Numbered from the stretch's first letter, positions 29,396 through 40,376 are shown. The stretch: DNA of 64,000 nt from Pseudoalteromonas sp. Z1A8 (GCF_011378855.1 NZ_WTLB01000009.1:1-64000); one strand, 5' to 3'. Notes: generated from the sequence alone by a model not told the origin. Program-made: numbers and translations.

Positions 29396-30868
29396 ATGAG
29401 TACAGAATTACTGATCAATGTCACACCGAGCGAAAGCCGTGTTGCCCTAATAGAAAACGGTGTACTGCAAGAAATACAGCTAGAGCGAATTGGTAATCTA
29501 GGTATTGTAGGCAATATTTACCTAGGAAAAATAAGTCGTGTACTTCCGGGTATGCAGGCTGCGTTTGTAGATATCGGCCTTGAAAAAGCCGCATTTTTGC
29601 ATGCATCCGATATTGTAAATAGTGCCTCTATTGTTGAAGGTGTAGACGACGTACCAATAAAAAAAGTACAAGACATTAGAGAGTTAGTTCGTCAAGGCCA
29701 ATACATTATGGTGCAAGTGGTAAAAGATCCGCTAGGCACTAAAGGCGCAAGACTCACCACTGATATAACGATACCTTCTCGCTATTTAGTATTTATGCCA
29801 GATGCGACCCATGTCGGGGTTAGTCAGCGCATTGAAACTGAAGAAGAGCGCTCACGCCTTAAAAAAATAGTCGCTGAATATGGCGACGAAAATGGCAGCT
29901 TTATTGTACGTACTGCTGCAGAAGGCGCTAGCGAAGCTGAATTACGACACGATGCCGGTTTTTTAAGAAAATTATGGGAAAAAATAACATCACGTCGTAG
30001 AAAAACGAGTAAAGCCAGTATCCTACACGAAGATTTAACGCTTGCCTTTAGAACCCTACGTGACTACGTAGGTGAAGACATGGAGCGCATTCGCGTTGAC
30101 TCTAAACTTAGCTATGAAGAACTAAAGTTATTTACAGAAGAGTTTGTCCCACAGCTTTCTCAAGTACTTGAGTACTATCCTGGTGAGCGACCTATATTTG
30201 ATTTGTTTGACGTTGAAAACGAAATTCAAAAAGCACTACATCGCAAAGTTACCTTAAAATCGGGTGGTTATATAATTATTGACCAAACTGAAGCAATGAC
30301 GACTGTTGATGTTAATACCGGTGCATTTGTAGGACATCGTAACTTAGAAGAAACCATTTTTAATACCAACGTAGAGGCAACCTCTGCAATTGCTCGCCAG
30401 CTTAGGCTGCGCAACTTAGGCGGTATTATCATTATCGACTTCATTGATATGGTAAGTGAGGATCATAAGCGCCGCGTATTGCATTCTCTTGAGTCAGCAC
30501 TTGCTAAAGATCGCACTAAAACGAATATTAACGGGCTTTCAGCACTTGGACTTGTTGAAATGACGCGTAAGCGTACCCGCGAAAGCTTAGAGCATATTTT
30601 ATGTGATGTATGCCCGGCGTGTTCTGGTCGTGGATCGCAAAAAACAGTTGAAACAGTGTGCTACGAAATACTGCGTGAAATAGTACGCGTTAATCGAGCA
30701 TACGCTGCCGATAAGTTTATGGTGTACGCAGCGCCTGCTGTAAGTGAAGCCCTACTAAACGATGAGTACCATAACCTTGCCGAGCTTGAACTATTTATTG
30801 GTAAGCAAGTCAATATTCAAACAGAGAGCTTATACAGCCAAGAGCAGTTTGATGTGGTAATGATGTAA
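29396..30868 (+). CDS. rng: Ribonuclease G
   Basis: A 490-aa endoribonuclease that matures the 5' end of 16S rRNA and degrades mRNA. The S1 domain is near residues 35-120, and the RNase E/G core holds the metal-binding Asp residues (TVDVNTGAFVG and GGIIIIDFIDM) and the zinc-link CPACSGRG. Length fits RNase G and not RNase E, as there is no long C-terminal scaffold. One base separates the maf stop from ATG 29396; the stop overlaps yhdP (TAATG). Confidence 0.96.
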   Translation: MSTELLINVTPSESRVALIENGVLQEIQLERIGNLGIVGNIYLGKISRVLPGMQAAFVDIGLEKAAFLHASDIVNSASIVEGVDDVPIKKVQDIRELVRQGQYIMVQVVKDPLGTKGARLTTDITIPSRYLVFMPDATHVGVSQRIETEEERSRLKKIVAEYGDENGSFIVRTAAEGASEAELRHDAGFLRKLWEKITSRRRKTSKASILHEDLTLAFRTLRDYVGEDMERIRVDSKLSYEELKLFTEEFVPQLSQVLEYYPGERPIFDLFDVENEIQKALHRKVTLKSGGYIIIDQTEAMTTVDVNTGAFVGHRNLEETIFNTNVEATSAIARQLRLRNLGGIIIIDFIDMVSEDHKRRVLHSLESALAKDRTKTNINGLSALGLVEMTRKRTRESLEHILCDVCPACSGRGSQKTVETVCYEILREIVRVNRAYAADKFMVYAAPAVSEALLNDEYHNLAELELFIGKQVNIQTESLYSQEQFDVVMM

Positions 30869-33800
30869 TGAAAGCAAAAACGGTCTGTTTTTTTTGTTTT
30901 AGAAAGTTATGGCAGACCTGCGCCATAATTTTGGTATTACTGGCCGTTATTGTTTCAATTTTAAAATATACCCTCCCGTATGCAAACGAATACAAAGGTA
31001 ATATAGAAAGCTATTTACACGAAAAGTTTGAAATAAGCTTATCTATAGGTGAAATATCAGCAAGCTGGCAGGGCAGTGGTCCTGCATTAGTACTAGAGAA
31101 TTTATCGTTTAAAGATAACGAAACCGCGCCAATATCACTCACCATTGCCAAAACCAGCTTAGAGCTAAACTTATGGGAAAGCTTAAAAGCACTGCAATTT
31201 AAATCCAATTATTTTGTTATTAATGGTTTTCATACCAGTGTAAATATTACCAACTTGTTTAAAACCGGTGATAACGACGAAGTCTCTTTTGAACAAAAAG
31301 AGTTAATAGAAGAGTTGTTTTTAGGTAAAACAGGTCACTTTGCAATAGAAAACTCTAGTATTAACTTTATTTTAGAAGACGGTAAAGAACGTAAGTTACT
31401 CCTTAAAAATATTGTTTGGCAAAATGACGATGAGCAGCATCTTGGCAGTGGTAGCTTAGCATTGCCGGGTATTTCGGTCGGTGATTTTGACGCGCGCATA
31501 GCACTCACTGGCGATACCTTAGAACAAGTTGCGGGCGACATTTATGTGCAAGCAAATAAGGTCGATGTATCTAACTGGTTTGCACAATATATTAATACCG
31601 AAAAACAACAACTGCATAGCGACATTAATTTACAAGCATGGTTAAAGCTAGATAAAGGCCTTGTAAGTGATATAAAAATGCAATGGTTGCCAAGCTTTGT
31701 GCGCTGGCAGCGAGAGGATCAAAGTCAGCAAGTTAGTTTGAGTGAAGGTGGCTTTCACTTATACCCAGATCAAAATAGCTGGCACTTAAAAAGTACCGGT
31801 TTAACATTTAATAGTAACGACAAAATATGGCCAAGTTTAGAATTTGAAGCTCAGTTAGGGCCGCAAAATAAAGTGTGGCTTCATCAAGTCGATTTTGAAT
31901 TACTGAGTAACCTAGCAGGGCTAAGTAACTTTAATGCACTTGAGCCATTTTTAGAGCGCCAACCTAGTGGGCAAATAGATCACGCTTATTTAAATTTCTC
32001 TAATGCACAGCAATGGCAATTATGGTTTGAGGCTGACAATATTGGTTGGCAAGAATTAAGATCGGTACCTGCAGCACAAGGACTTAGAGTAAATGGTTTA
32101 CTTAATCAAAGTAGTGGTCGAATAAATTTATTTGGTGAAAATGGCACATTAGTTACAGGCGAAAGCTTTAGCAACGACATAAATTATAATCAGCTAAATG
32201 TAGAGCTAGATTTAGCTAAGCGAGATGATGGCTGGCATATAAGTAGTGACAATATATGGTTTGATAATAATGAAGTTACTGTTGCTGCAGAATTACAAAT
32301 TAGTCTAACAGATGATCCTCGATTAGATCTTTACGCTGAAGCCTTCGCCCCAGATGCCAAAATTGCAGGTCATTACTTCCCATTAAAAGCTATGAGCCCT
32401 GAGCTCGTTAGCTATTTAAATGGTGCAATTAAAGGCGGAGAAGTATCTAAAGCACAAGTATTATTTGCAGGACCTTTATCTGGTTTCCCATTTACTGATG
32501 GTGGTGGTCAGTTTGATGTATTAGCGCAAATAGATAACGCAACCTATGAGTTTGATCCTGATTGGCCTTTGGTCACCAATGCCGACGTACAGCTACATTT
32601 TGATAATGAGCGTATGGACATATATAGCCAGCAAGGTAAGTTGGTTAATTTAGATATTGGTAATAGTGTACAGGTAAGCATTGCAGATTTAATGCATGCT
32701 GATGAACTTATTGTGCAAATTGATAAAAAAGCACAAATGGAAAAGTTACATGACTTTTTTGCAGCGACACCTATTGCCAAACCTCTTGCTGAAATTTTTA
32801 AAGTTGTGCAGGGCAAAGGCGAAGCCGATGCCAGTATTGAGCTTTTAGTAGGCTCAAAATTTAAAGGTGGGGCCAGTGTTAGCGGCAAGGTTAATTTAAA
32901 TGACTTGCCAGTATTTATAGCAACGCCAGGGATTGAGCTTAAAAACTTAACTGGCGAGCTTAATTTTAAAAACGACAATATCACACTTAAAAATGCGACT
33001 GCGAAATGGTTGGGCATGCCGCTAACTATTAATTACAGCAGTAAAAGTGATGCAAAAAATTACCAAGCAAACATAGATATAAACGCCAAAATTGACGCCG
33101 ATACACTAATAGATAGTGGGCAAGGTATATTAAAAAATTATTTAAGCGGGCAAAGTGATGTTGATATTGGCTTAGTACTTAATTTTACCGAGCAAGGCTT
33201 TAATTACCGTGCACAGGTAAACTCAGAACTACTTGGCTTAACGAGTAACTTACCTGCACCTTATAATAAAAATAGTGAACAAGTGTGGGCGCTTGATGCA
33301 ATAGTACAAGGTGATGACATTTCTAATCTCATTACCGCAAACGCCAACCAGCAGTTTTACTTTAATGCTATTTTAGAAAATGGAAAATCACAGTTTAGTA
33401 ATGTCCATTTTGTGCTCGGAAAACAAGATTTAGGATTAAACCAAAAAGACTTAAGCGTAAATATAAACCTTGAACAGAGTGAACTAGTGCCTTGGTTTGA
33501 TCTGATTGATCAAATAATTAAAGCTGGTAAAGCAAATCCAGATAAAGAATCAAAAGGGATTATGCCACCGCTTAATGAGGTGGTTGCAAGTATAGGTATG
33601 CTTGATGCGAGTAACATCATTTTTAATGATTTTGAAATGCGTTTAGCGCCATCAAAAGACGATCTATACCTAAAGTTAAATGCTAAAGAGCTTAGAGCAG
33701 GGGTTTTTATCCCTACATCACAGCCTAGCCAGCCCATACGAATTGATGCCGATTATCTAAGGCTCAATTTTGCAAAAAAAGCCGAGCAAGTAATTGAAAT

Positions 33801-34725
33801 AACAGATGTGCTTCCTGAGGAAGACTTGAGCTGGCTTACTAAAATACCTGCCATTGAGTTTGAATGTAGTGATTGCAAAATAGATCGCTACCAACTTGAT
33901 AAAGTGAGTGCGTCGCTATTGGGTGATGGCGAGCGTTTATCAATATCACAACTTGTGGTCGATAAAGGCGATCATGTACTGCGCACTAAAGGGCAGTGGC
34001 AAAATGGCTTAACAGCGCTAAGTGGCGAGCTTAAAAGTGATGACATAGGCGCTCTTTTTGGCGAGTTTGATATAACCTCTGCGATTAAAGATTCAAAAGC
34101 CGATCTAAATTATGATCTTACTTGGCAAGCAGCCCCTTACAATTTTGATGTGAAAACTTTAAGTGGCGAGATAGCTTGGGATTTAGGAGAAGGTCATTTA
34201 ACTGAAGTTAGCGATGGCGGTGCTCGCGTATTTTCGTTACTGAGCCTTGATTCATTAGTACGAAAGCTGAAACTTGATTTTAGAGATGTATTTTCAGAGG
34301 GCTTTTTTTATAACAGCATGCAAGGCACTATGCAGTTAGAAAACGGTATTGCTTACACTAAAGATACTAAGATGGACGGTGTACCTGCCGATTTAACCAT
34401 TAAAGGCTATGCAAATTTAAACACGCTAGATATAGATTATGACCTTGCTGTTGCGCCGCAGGTAACCTCGAGTATTCCTGTAATAGTTGCATGGATGGTA
34501 AACCCAGTAACAGGGCTTGCTGCCTTAGCAATTGATAAAGTTATTCATTCTGCGCGCGTGATCTCAGAGATCAACTTTAAAGTGACGGGTAAAATGAACG
34601 ATCCTATTGTTCAAGAACTCGACAGAAAAAGTCGTGAAGTTACGCTACCTCAAGCTGCGCAAAATCAGCCACAAGTATCAGTCGATTTAAAACTTAAAGA
34701 TGCACAAGTAACAGTAACGCAATGA
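30868..34725 (+). CDS. yhdP: YhdP-family AsmA-like envelope lipid transport protein
   Basis: A 1285-aa protein with one N-terminal membrane helix (about 12-36) and a very long periplasmic beta-rich body of AsmA/repeating-beta-groove type. In E. coli, YhdP with TamB and YdbH carries phospholipids from inner to outer membrane. Family landmarks include LSIGEISASWQGSGPALVLENL at the start and the C-terminal block GGARVFSLLSLDSLVRKL...VTGLAALAIDKVI. The operon position between rng and tldD is the same as in E. coli, apart from the inserted nit gene. The start shares a base with the rng stop. Confidence 0.92.
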   Translation: MKAKTVCFFCFRKLWQTCAIILVLLAVIVSILKYTLPYANEYKGNIESYLHEKFEISLSIGEISASWQGSGPALVLENLSFKDNETAPISLTIAKTSLELNLWESLKALQFKSNYFVINGFHTSVNITNLFKTGDNDEVSFEQKELIEELFLGKTGHFAIENSSINFILEDGKERKLLLKNIVWQNDDEQHLGSGSLALPGISVGDFDARIALTGDTLEQVAGDIYVQANKVDVSNWFAQYINTEKQQLHSDINLQAWLKLDKGLVSDIKMQWLPSFVRWQREDQSQQVSLSEGGFHLYPDQNSWHLKSTGLTFNSNDKIWPSLEFEAQLGPQNKVWLHQVDFELLSNLAGLSNFNALEPFLERQPSGQIDHAYLNFSNAQQWQLWFEADNIGWQELRSVPAAQGLRVNGLLNQSSGRINLFGENGTLVTGESFSNDINYNQLNVELDLAKRDDGWHISSDNIWFDNNEVTVAAELQISLTDDPRLDLYAEAFAPDAKIAGHYFPLKAMSPELVSYLNGAIKGGEVSKAQVLFAGPLSGFPFTDGGGQFDVLAQIDNATYEFDPDWPLVTNADVQLHFDNERMDIYSQQGKLVNLDIGNSVQVSIADLMHADELIVQIDKKAQMEKLHDFFAATPIAKPLAEIFKVVQGKGEADASIELLVGSKFKGGASVSGKVNLNDLPVFIATPGIELKNLTGELNFKNDNITLKNATAKWLGMPLTINYSSKSDAKNYQANIDINAKIDADTLIDSGQGILKNYLSGQSDVDIGLVLNFTEQGFNYRAQVNSELLGLTSNLPAPYNKNSEQVWALDAIVQGDDISNLITANANQQFYFNAILENGKSQFSNVHFVLGKQDLGLNQKDLSVNINLEQSELVPWFDLIDQIIKAGKANPDKESKGIMPPLNEVVASIGMLDASNIIFNDFEMRLAPSKDDLYLKLNAKELRAGVFIPTSQPSQPIRIDADYLRLNFAKKAEQVIEITDVLPEEDLSWLTKIPAIEFECSDCKIDRYQLDKVSASLLGDGERLSISQLVVDKGDHVLRTKGQWQNGLTALSGELKSDDIGALFGEFDITSAIKDSKADLNYDLTWQAAPYNFDVKTLSGEIAWDLGEGHLTEVSDGGARVFSLLSLDSLVRKLKLDFRDVFSEGFFYNSMQGTMQLENGIAYTKDTKMDGVPADLTIKGYANLNTLDIDYDLAVAPQVTSSIPVIVAWMVNPVTGLAALAIDKVIHSARVISEINFKVTGKMNDPIVQELDRKSREVTLPQAAQNQPQVSVDLKLKDAQVTVTQ

Positions 34726-35561
34726 ACAAAACTGAAATACTAAGCAAACCCACAATAATTGCCCTGCAAATGTGTTCAGGAGTAAACCCTGATGACAACA
34801 TAGCAAGCTTAAAGCGTGCCCTTAAAACACTTCCAGCAACAAGACCATTACTTGTTTGTTTGCCTGAGGCTTTTTTAGTGTTTAGTAAAAGTGGCAACGA
34901 CACGCTAGCCATTGCTAAGCAGGTTGAGCGATACAAACTACAACTTAGTGAATTGTGCCAACACCATAATATTTGGTTAAATGCAGGGACAATGCCTGAG
35001 CCATTTAACGAACATAAATATTATGCAGCGTCGCACTTATATAATAATCAAGGCGAGCTGGTTGCAACGTATAACAAAATACATTTATTTGATGTAAACG
35101 TAGATGACAAAACCGGTAGCTATCGAGAGTCAGATTTTACCCAGGCAGGTAACGATGTGGTTGTTGTTGATTCTCCCTTTGGTAAAATAGGCTTAACAGT
35201 ATGTTATGATCTGCGCTTTAGTGGCTTATTTAACGAACTAGTACGCCAAGGCGCCGATATTATTTTAGTCCCCAGTGCATTTACAGTCGTCACAGGGCAA
35301 GCGCATTGGCAGCCATTACTAGCAGCTCGCGCAATAGAAACACAATGTTATGTAGTTGCAGCAGCTCAGTACGGTACACATGAAAATGGCCGACAAACAT
35401 ATGGCCACAGTATTATTATTTCACCTTGGGGAAGTACCCTGAGTGAATTGCCAACAGGCACCGGTTTTATAAGCTGCAACGCAGATTTAGACCAGTTACA
35501 AAAAATTAGACGAGATATGCCCGTGCAGTCTCATCAACGATTTAGAGAGCATTTATTATGA
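34722..35561 (+). CDS. Carbon-nitrogen hydrolase (Nit1-like, probable deaminated glutathione amidase)
   Basis: A 279-aa nitrilase-superfamily amidase with the Glu-Lys-Cys triad: LPEAFLVF (Glu), YNKIHLFDV (Lys) and TVCYDLRF (Cys). The block [11 protein letters not shown] is typical of the Nit1/deaminated glutathione amidase branch, which repairs a side product of transaminases; omega-amidase is the main alternative. It overlaps the yhdP stop and the tldD start (both ATGA), so it is a full member of the operon. Confidence 0.86.
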   Translation: MNKTEILSKPTIIALQMCSGVNPDDNIASLKRALKTLPATRPLLVCLPEAFLVFSKSGNDTLAIAKQVERYKLQLSELCQHHNIWLNAGTMPEPFNEHKYYAASHLYNNQGELVATYNKIHLFDVNVDDKTGSYRESDFTQAGNDVVVVDSPFGKIGLTVCYDLRFSGLFNELVRQGADIILVPSAFTVVTGQAHWQPLLAARAIETQCYVVAAAQYGTHENGRQTYGHSIIISPWGSTLSELPTGTGFISCNADLDQLQKIRRDMPVQSHQRFREHLL

Positions 35562-36997
35562 ATTCGGTTGAACAGCATTTACTACACGACAGCCAGCTAA
35601 ATAGAGAAGAGCTCGAAAAAACGCTCGCTTACATACATCAGCATAAAGTGGATTACGCCGATTTATATTTTCAATCAAGCCACCACGAATCATGGGTGCT
35701 TGAAGACGGCTTAGTTAAAGAAGGCTCTTATAACGTTGAACGTGGCGTTGGTGTACGTGCTGTAAGCGGCGAAAAAACAGGTTTTTCTTACTCTGATGCA
35801 ATAAACCTCGAAGCACTTAATAAAGCGGCTACAGCGGCTCGTAGCATTGCAGATGCTGGCGAAGATAGAGCAATTAAAGTATTTAGTGATGTTAAAGCTA
35901 AAGAGCAGTTTGCACCGCATCAACCAATTTCGAGTATGAGCGATACCGACAAGGTGAGCTTATTACGTGAACTTGAAAACTACATTCGTGAATTAGCTCC
36001 CGATGCAGAGCAAGTAATTAGCTCAATGTCGGCGGTATACGAAGAAGTATTAATAGCGGCAAGTGATGGCACATTTGCTACCGATATTCGTCCGCTTATT
36101 CGTTTAAACTGCTCAGTACTGCTTGAAAAAAATGGTCGCCGTGAACGCGGTGGCGCAGGTGGTGGTGCACGTTTAGATTATGGTTACTTTAAAGAACTTG
36201 TTGACGGTAAACCACGTTGGATGGAATTTGCTGAAGAAGCGGTACGCCAAGCTAAAGTAAATCTTGAGGCTATTGATGCACCAGCAGGTACTATGGAAGT
36301 TGTACTTGGCAATGGTTGGCCAGGCGTACTTTTACACGAAGCAGTAGGGCACGGACTTGAAGGCGACTTTAACCGCAAAGGCGCATCTGCGTTTAGTGGT
36401 AAGGTTGGCCAAAAAGTAGCATCTGAGCTGTGTACTGTTGTTGATGATGGCACCATGGCCGATCGCCGTGGGTCACTTAATGTAGATGATGAAGGCACAC
36501 CAGCCGCTTACAACGTACTTATCGAAAACGGTATTTTAAAAGGCTATATGCAAGATAAGCTAAACGCGCGTTTAATGGGTGTAAGCCCTACCGGTAACGC
36601 ACGCCGTGAGTCTTACGCACATTTACCTATGCCTCGCATGACTAACACCTACATGTTAGGCGGAGAGCACAGCCAAGCCGATATTATCAGTAGTGTTAAA
36701 AAAGGTGTATTCGCGCCTAACTTTGGCGGCGGACAAGTTGATATTACCTCAGGTAAGTTTGTATTTAGCGCATCAGAAGCGTACTTAATTGAAAATGGTA
36801 AAATTACTCAACCAATTAAAGGCGCAACGCTTATTGGTAACGGCCCAGAAGTAATGCAGCAAATATCTATGGTTGGTAACGACCTTGCCCTTGATAAAGG
36901 TGTGGGTGTTTGTGGTAAAGATGGTCAAAGCGTACCGGTAGGCGTAGGCCAACCAAGCCTTAAAATTGATAAATTAACGGTTGGCGGCACAGCTTAA
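35558..36997 (+). CDS. tldD: Metalloprotease TldD
   Basis: A 479-aa metalloprotease subunit that works with PmbA/TldE (not in this window) to cleave unfolded peptides; known roles include microcin B17 maturation and CcdA antitoxin decay. The zinc site is [11 protein letters not shown], an HExxxH motif, and [15 protein letters not shown] and [19 protein letters not shown] are strongly conserved TldD blocks. It is the last gene of the mreB operon and is followed by a strong terminator. Confidence 0.95.
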   Translation: MNSVEQHLLHDSQLNREELEKTLAYIHQHKVDYADLYFQSSHHESWVLEDGLVKEGSYNVERGVGVRAVSGEKTGFSYSDAINLEALNKAATAARSIADAGEDRAIKVFSDVKAKEQFAPHQPISSMSDTDKVSLLRELENYIRELAPDAEQVISSMSAVYEEVLIAASDGTFATDIRPLIRLNCSVLLEKNGRRERGGAGGGARLDYGYFKELVDGKPRWMEFAEEAVRQAKVNLEAIDAPAGTMEVVLGNGWPGVLLHEAVGHGLEGDFNRKGASAFSGKVGQKVASELCTVVDDGTMADRRGSLNVDDEGTPAAYNVLIENGILKGYMQDKLNARLMGVSPTGNARRESYAHLPMPRMTNTYMLGGEHSQADIISSVKKGVFAPNFGGGQVDITSGKFVFSASEAYLIENGKITQPIKGATLIGNGPEVMQQISMVGNDLALDKGVGVCGKDGQSVPVGVGQPSLKIDKLTVGGTA

Positions 36998-37006
36998 ATA
37001 TTGCCA

Positions 37007-37036
37007 AGCGCGAAGTAAGTTCGCGCTTTTTTTTTA
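37007..37036 (+). terminator. Terminator after tldD
   Basis: Stem AGCGCGAA / TTCGCGCT with a 5-base loop and nine or more Ts, 10 bases after the tldD stop. It lies between convergent genes and ends the long mreB operon. Its stem is identical to that of the terminator at 53797. Confidence 0.92.
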
Positions 37037-37049
37037 ATGAAGGTGGGGT

Positions 37050-37886
37050 TTATACCTCGCCTTCATCCACTTTATTTTTTTCAGCCTCTGCATACCATAA
37101 CGCAAAAAAGCACTCTGTTAATTTATGCTCTATCTCAAGCGCCTTTTCTGTCGGGCAAAACAAGGTAAAGCTTGCTTTAAACTCACCTAAATCAGTTGTA
37201 CCAAAGTGAATTACCGGCTCTGGACCAGAGATTTTTGCATCAAGTTTGCGCTCAATCATCGAATTATAACGGCTTGCTACTTCTTGAAACTCTTCGCAGT
37301 ACAGCTTAGCTTGCTCATTCAATGTGTCGTGAATAGGATACGGGTTAAAGCTCTCTCGACGGACAATAATAAAATGATGTGTAACAAAGCGTTTTACAAA
37401 GTTTAAGTTTTTAATAGAGCTGGTAATTAGCTTATTATTAGGAATATATATGGTTTTTCTTGAAAATTGATAAGTATGTATATCAATTTCATGCATGGTT
37501 GTTTTTATCCAATCCGTTTCAGCTACTTCACCAAAGTAATCACCCACTTGTATCCAGTCACCTACTCTAAATGGGCGAGTTGTTACTAGGTAAAAAAAGC
37601 CTATAACACACTGAATAAACTCACGCGTTGCAAGTACAATCGCCACAGCAAAAGCAGCAATAGAAAGTGCAAAGTTTTGAATTTCGGTAGACCACACAAA
37701 TAGCAGCGATATCATCATTACAAAATTAATAAAATGCTTAATATTGTGTGCGATATAACGAATATCTTTTTCTTTTTTTTCTGCGCGATTTTTAGCGAGC
37801 TTATCAACAAGTACTTTTAGTACAAATGCAATTGTGATCATTACAATTGAAAGAAGAAACGGATGCAGCAATATATCTTTAGTCAT
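37050..37886 (-). CDS. MscS-family mechanosensitive ion channel
   Basis: A small mechanosensitive channel protein of about 278 aa. Three to four hydrophobic segments in the first 110 residues are followed by the MscS beta domain (about 110-160, PFRVGDWIQVGDYFGEVAETDWIKT; here the typical pore-to-beta link is kept) and a C-terminal alpha/beta domain. The family opens under hypo-osmotic tension. The start used is ATG at 37886; an in-frame TTG three codons earlier is possible. It is a single gene, convergent with tldD. Confidence 0.85.
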   Translation of the reverse strand: MTKDILLHPFLLSIVMITIAFVLKVLVDKLAKNRAEKKEKDIRYIAHNIKHFINFVMMISLLFVWSTEIQNFALSIAAFAVAIVLATREFIQCVIGFFYLVTTRPFRVGDWIQVGDYFGEVAETDWIKTTMHEIDIHTYQFSRKTIYIPNNKLITSSIKNLNFVKRFVTHHFIIVRRESFNPYPIHDTLNEQAKLYCEEFQEVASRYNSMIERKLDAKISGPEPVIHFGTTDLGEFKASFTLFCPTEKALEIEHKLTECFFALWYAEAEKNKVDEGEV

Positions 37887-37993
37887 AATATCCAATTAAA
37901 CGCGAGTTGATAAAAACAGGCTCAGTATATTGATTTATTAAACCAATTAGCAAATTTAGTGCAAAAAAAGTAACCAATAAAAATGGAGCTACG

Positions 37994-38626
37994 CTATTGA
38001 GTTACTTCATCAGTGCAATACTTGTGATTTTTAGCCATTCTTTTTCGGCATATGAGTACAAACTCAATGGCTGAAATAAAAATTAGAGTATAGCCAAGCG
38101 TTTCTATTCCTTCTTCAACAATGTTTTTCACTACGCGTACATAGTCATCGCCCATTACTGAATGCCAAAATGCACCTTTGCCCATCATTCGCGAAAATGC
38201 GAGTAAAGTAACCATGCCTGATAAGCAAATTCCATAACTAGGAGTGAGGCTATAGGCTTTTAAAGCGTTAAAAGTACTCCCTCTCTTTGTTATTAAATAA
38301 ACAAACACGCCAGCCAAAATAGAATAGACGATACTTTGCCAAGCACCATCAAATAGGTATAAGTCTAGAGAGGTATCAAACTCTCTCACAAACATCATGG
38401 CCGTTAATGCAGAAAGCAATACCGCCGGTATTTTGAGTTGAAAGTTAATTCGTGAAGCATAGAAAAACAAAATACAGCTTAAAAAAGTTAAAATATCTTG
38501 CATATGTTCAGTGAGCGTTTCTTCACTGTAAAGTGCGTTTTGTTGTAACTCAAATCCTTCAAGTTGAATCAAAGAGGCAACACCCGCTAGACACAGTAAG
38601 TAAATAAATGATCGTAGTAAAAACAT
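37994..38626 (-). CDS. Uncharacterised multi-pass membrane protein
   Basis: I do not recognise a family. The 210-aa product has about six hydrophobic segments (near 5-22, 44-58, 65-82, 95-112, 128-147 and 175-193), a short polar link containing EGIETLGYTLIF, and a basic C-terminus (CRKRMAKNHK). Pattern and length suggest an inner-membrane protein whose conserved acidic residue lies in a membrane segment. It is 98 bp upstream of, and on the same strand as, the MscS gene, so they may share a transcript. No function is inferred. Confidence 0.65.
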   Translation of the reverse strand: MFLLRSFIYLLCLAGVASLIQLEGFELQQNALYSEETLTEHMQDILTFLSCILFFYASRINFQLKIPAVLLSALTAMMFVREFDTSLDLYLFDGAWQSIVYSILAGVFVYLITKRGSTFNALKAYSLTPSYGICLSGMVTLLAFSRMMGKGAFWHSVMGDDYVRVVKNIVEEGIETLGYTLIFISAIEFVLICRKRMAKNHKYCTDEVTQ

Positions 38627-38818
38627 AAATAACCAAGAGAAACTATAAATGCGCGAGATTCTAATTGTAAAAATACCTTAAAGCCAAAACAAAATTTAAA
38701 CTTTTAATATTTTTATCGGTCTAATATTTTTGCTGTTAAAATAATGGCTTAGATATTTATTTAATGTTTAATAAAGGTTTTAGATGTAACGTTGGCTGTG
38801 AACAATATAATAAGCATT

Positions 38819-38854
38819 AAAAAGCCCTTACTATTTACTTAGCAAGGGCTTTTT
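38819..38854. terminator. Bidirectional hairpin terminator downstream of gorA
   Basis: Stem AAAAAGCCCTT / AAGGGCTTTTT with a 14-base loop. A and T runs on the two sides allow termination in both directions. For the minus-strand gorA it is about 85 bp after the stop, beyond the heptamer array. The rest of the 38627-38936 gap, apart from this and the array, shows nothing I can name. Confidence 0.85.
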
Positions 38855-38861
38855 ATAATTG

Positions 38862-38931
38862 AGAGCTGAGAGCTGAGAGCTGAGAGCTGAGAGCTGAGAG
38901 CTGAGAGCTGAGAGCTTAGAGCTTAGAGTTT
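38862..38931. repeat. Heptanucleotide tandem array (AGAGCTG)n next to gorA
   Basis: Ten 7-base units in a row: seven exact AGAGCTG, two AGAGCTT and one AGAGTTT. It begins 5 bases beyond the gorA stop codon, between gorA and its terminator, so it would be transcribed in the 3' untranslated region. The graded decay at the gorA side is typical of slippage arrays. Copy number may vary between strains. Confidence 0.95.
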
Positions 38932-38936
38932 AGCGC

Positions 38937-40298
38937 CTAGCGCATCGTTACAAATTCTTCCGAGCCTGTCGGGTGAATCGCAACAACTGCATCAAAATCA
39001 GCTTTAGTAGCGCCCATTTTCATGGCAACTGCAAAGCCTTGAATCATTTCATCAACCGCAAAACCAATGCCATGTAGGCCAACTACTTTTTCGTCTGGGC
39101 CGGCACATACAAGCTTCATTTTACAAGGCTGGCGATGTTTAGTTACCGCTGTGTACATTGCCGTAAAACCAGATTGGTAAATCTTAACGTTTTCTTCGCC
39201 ATACTGAGAAATAGCTTCTTGCTCAGTTAAACCAATAGTCCCAATCGGTGGGTGACTAAATACAACGGTAGGAACTAAGCTGTAATCCATTTTTAAATCA
39301 TCTGGTAGCTCTTTATTAAATAAGCGCTCAGATAAAGTACGGCCTGCTTTTACTGCTACTGGTGTAAGTTCAATACCATTTTCGATGATATCGCCAACCG
39401 CGTATACATTTTTAGCTGTGGTATTTTGAAACTCATCAACTTTTACAAAACCACTGCTGTTTACTTCTACGCCTGCTGCTGCAACGTTAATAGCATTAGT
39501 TGTTGGTTCGCGGCCAATGGCCCAAATTACTTGATCAACGTTATGAGTTTTGCCGTTATCTAAATGTAGTGTTACAGAGCCATCATCTTCTTTAACCAAT
39601 TTATTTGGTACAGAGTGAGTATGTAAAGTAGGGCCTTCGGCAGCCATTACTTCAACAAGCGTATCTACTATATATGGGTCAAAACTACGAAGTGGGGCAT
39701 GCTTACGTACAAATAAATGTGTCTCAGTACCTAAACCATGTAATACACCAGCAAGCTCAACGGCTATGTAGCCTGCGCCTATTACTGCAACGCGTCTAGG
39801 TTGCTCTTTTAATTCAAAAAAGCCATTTGAATCGATACCGTGTTCAGCACCTTCAATATGCGGAATGCTTGGGCGTCCACCTACTGCAATTAATATATGG
39901 TCGGCTGTGTAGTGCTCGCCGTTTACTTCAACTGTTTTGTTATCTACAAATTTAGCAAAGCCTTTAATTACAGTAACGCCATTGCTAGCCAGGCCACTGT
40001 CGTAACCTTTATGAATTCGGCCTATGTAGGCTTCACGGCTTTCTACTAATTTGCTCCAGTCAAAGCCTTTAACTTCAACATTAAAGCCGTAATCTGGGGC
40101 ATATAAATTAATTGCTTCGGCAACCTGAGCACCGTGCCACATTACTTTTTTAGGTACGCAGCCTACGTTTACACATGTGCCACCCATGTGTTTTGCTTCT
40201 ATAAGTGCTACTTTAGCGCCACGCATTGCCGCTCTATTTGCAGAGGCAATACCACCACTGCCACCACCGATTGCAATATAATCAAAGTGTTGTGTCAT
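38937..40298 (-). CDS. gorA: Glutathione-disulfide reductase
   Basis: A 453-aa flavoprotein that reduces oxidised glutathione with NADPH. The FAD-binding [14 protein letters not shown] loop and the redox disulphide [16 protein letters not shown] are near the N-terminus; the NADPH domain has [17 protein letters not shown] followed by [11 protein letters not shown], whose Arg residues fit NADPH preference; the C-terminal interface has the His-Glu pair in HPTGSEEF. Length and motifs match gamma-proteobacterial GorA. It stands alone, divergent from the DUF2461 gene. Confidence 0.96.
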   Translation of the reverse strand: MTQHFDYIAIGGGSGGIASANRAAMRGAKVALIEAKHMGGTCVNVGCVPKKVMWHGAQVAEAINLYAPDYGFNVEVKGFDWSKLVESREAYIGRIHKGYDSGLASNGVTVIKGFAKFVDNKTVEVNGEHYTADHILIAVGGRPSIPHIEGAEHGIDSNGFFELKEQPRRVAVIGAGYIAVELAGVLHGLGTETHLFVRKHAPLRSFDPYIVDTLVEVMAAEGPTLHTHSVPNKLVKEDDGSVTLHLDNGKTHNVDQVIWAIGREPTTNAINVAAAGVEVNSSGFVKVDEFQNTTAKNVYAVGDIIENGIELTPVAVKAGRTLSERLFNKELPDDLKMDYSLVPTVVFSHPPIGTIGLTEQEAISQYGEENVKIYQSGFTAMYTAVTKHRQPCKMKLVCAGPDEKVVGLHGIGFAVDEMIQGFAVAMKMGATKADFDAVVAIHPTGSEEFVTMR

Positions 40299-40376
40299 TT
40301 TATGTCCTTAGGCGTTGAGTTTTATGCGCATTAGCATAACATTAAGTTTTAAAAATAAAGAGTGTTTAGGTGACCT

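Noticed and set aside
32544-33017. 157-codon minus-strand frame inside yhdP
   Set aside because: It is antisense to the middle of a conserved gene and encodes a biased Ser/Leu/Pro sequence without family features.
38862-38931. Heptamer array as a CRISPR
   Set aside because: Units are 7 bp with no spacers, and no cas gene is present.
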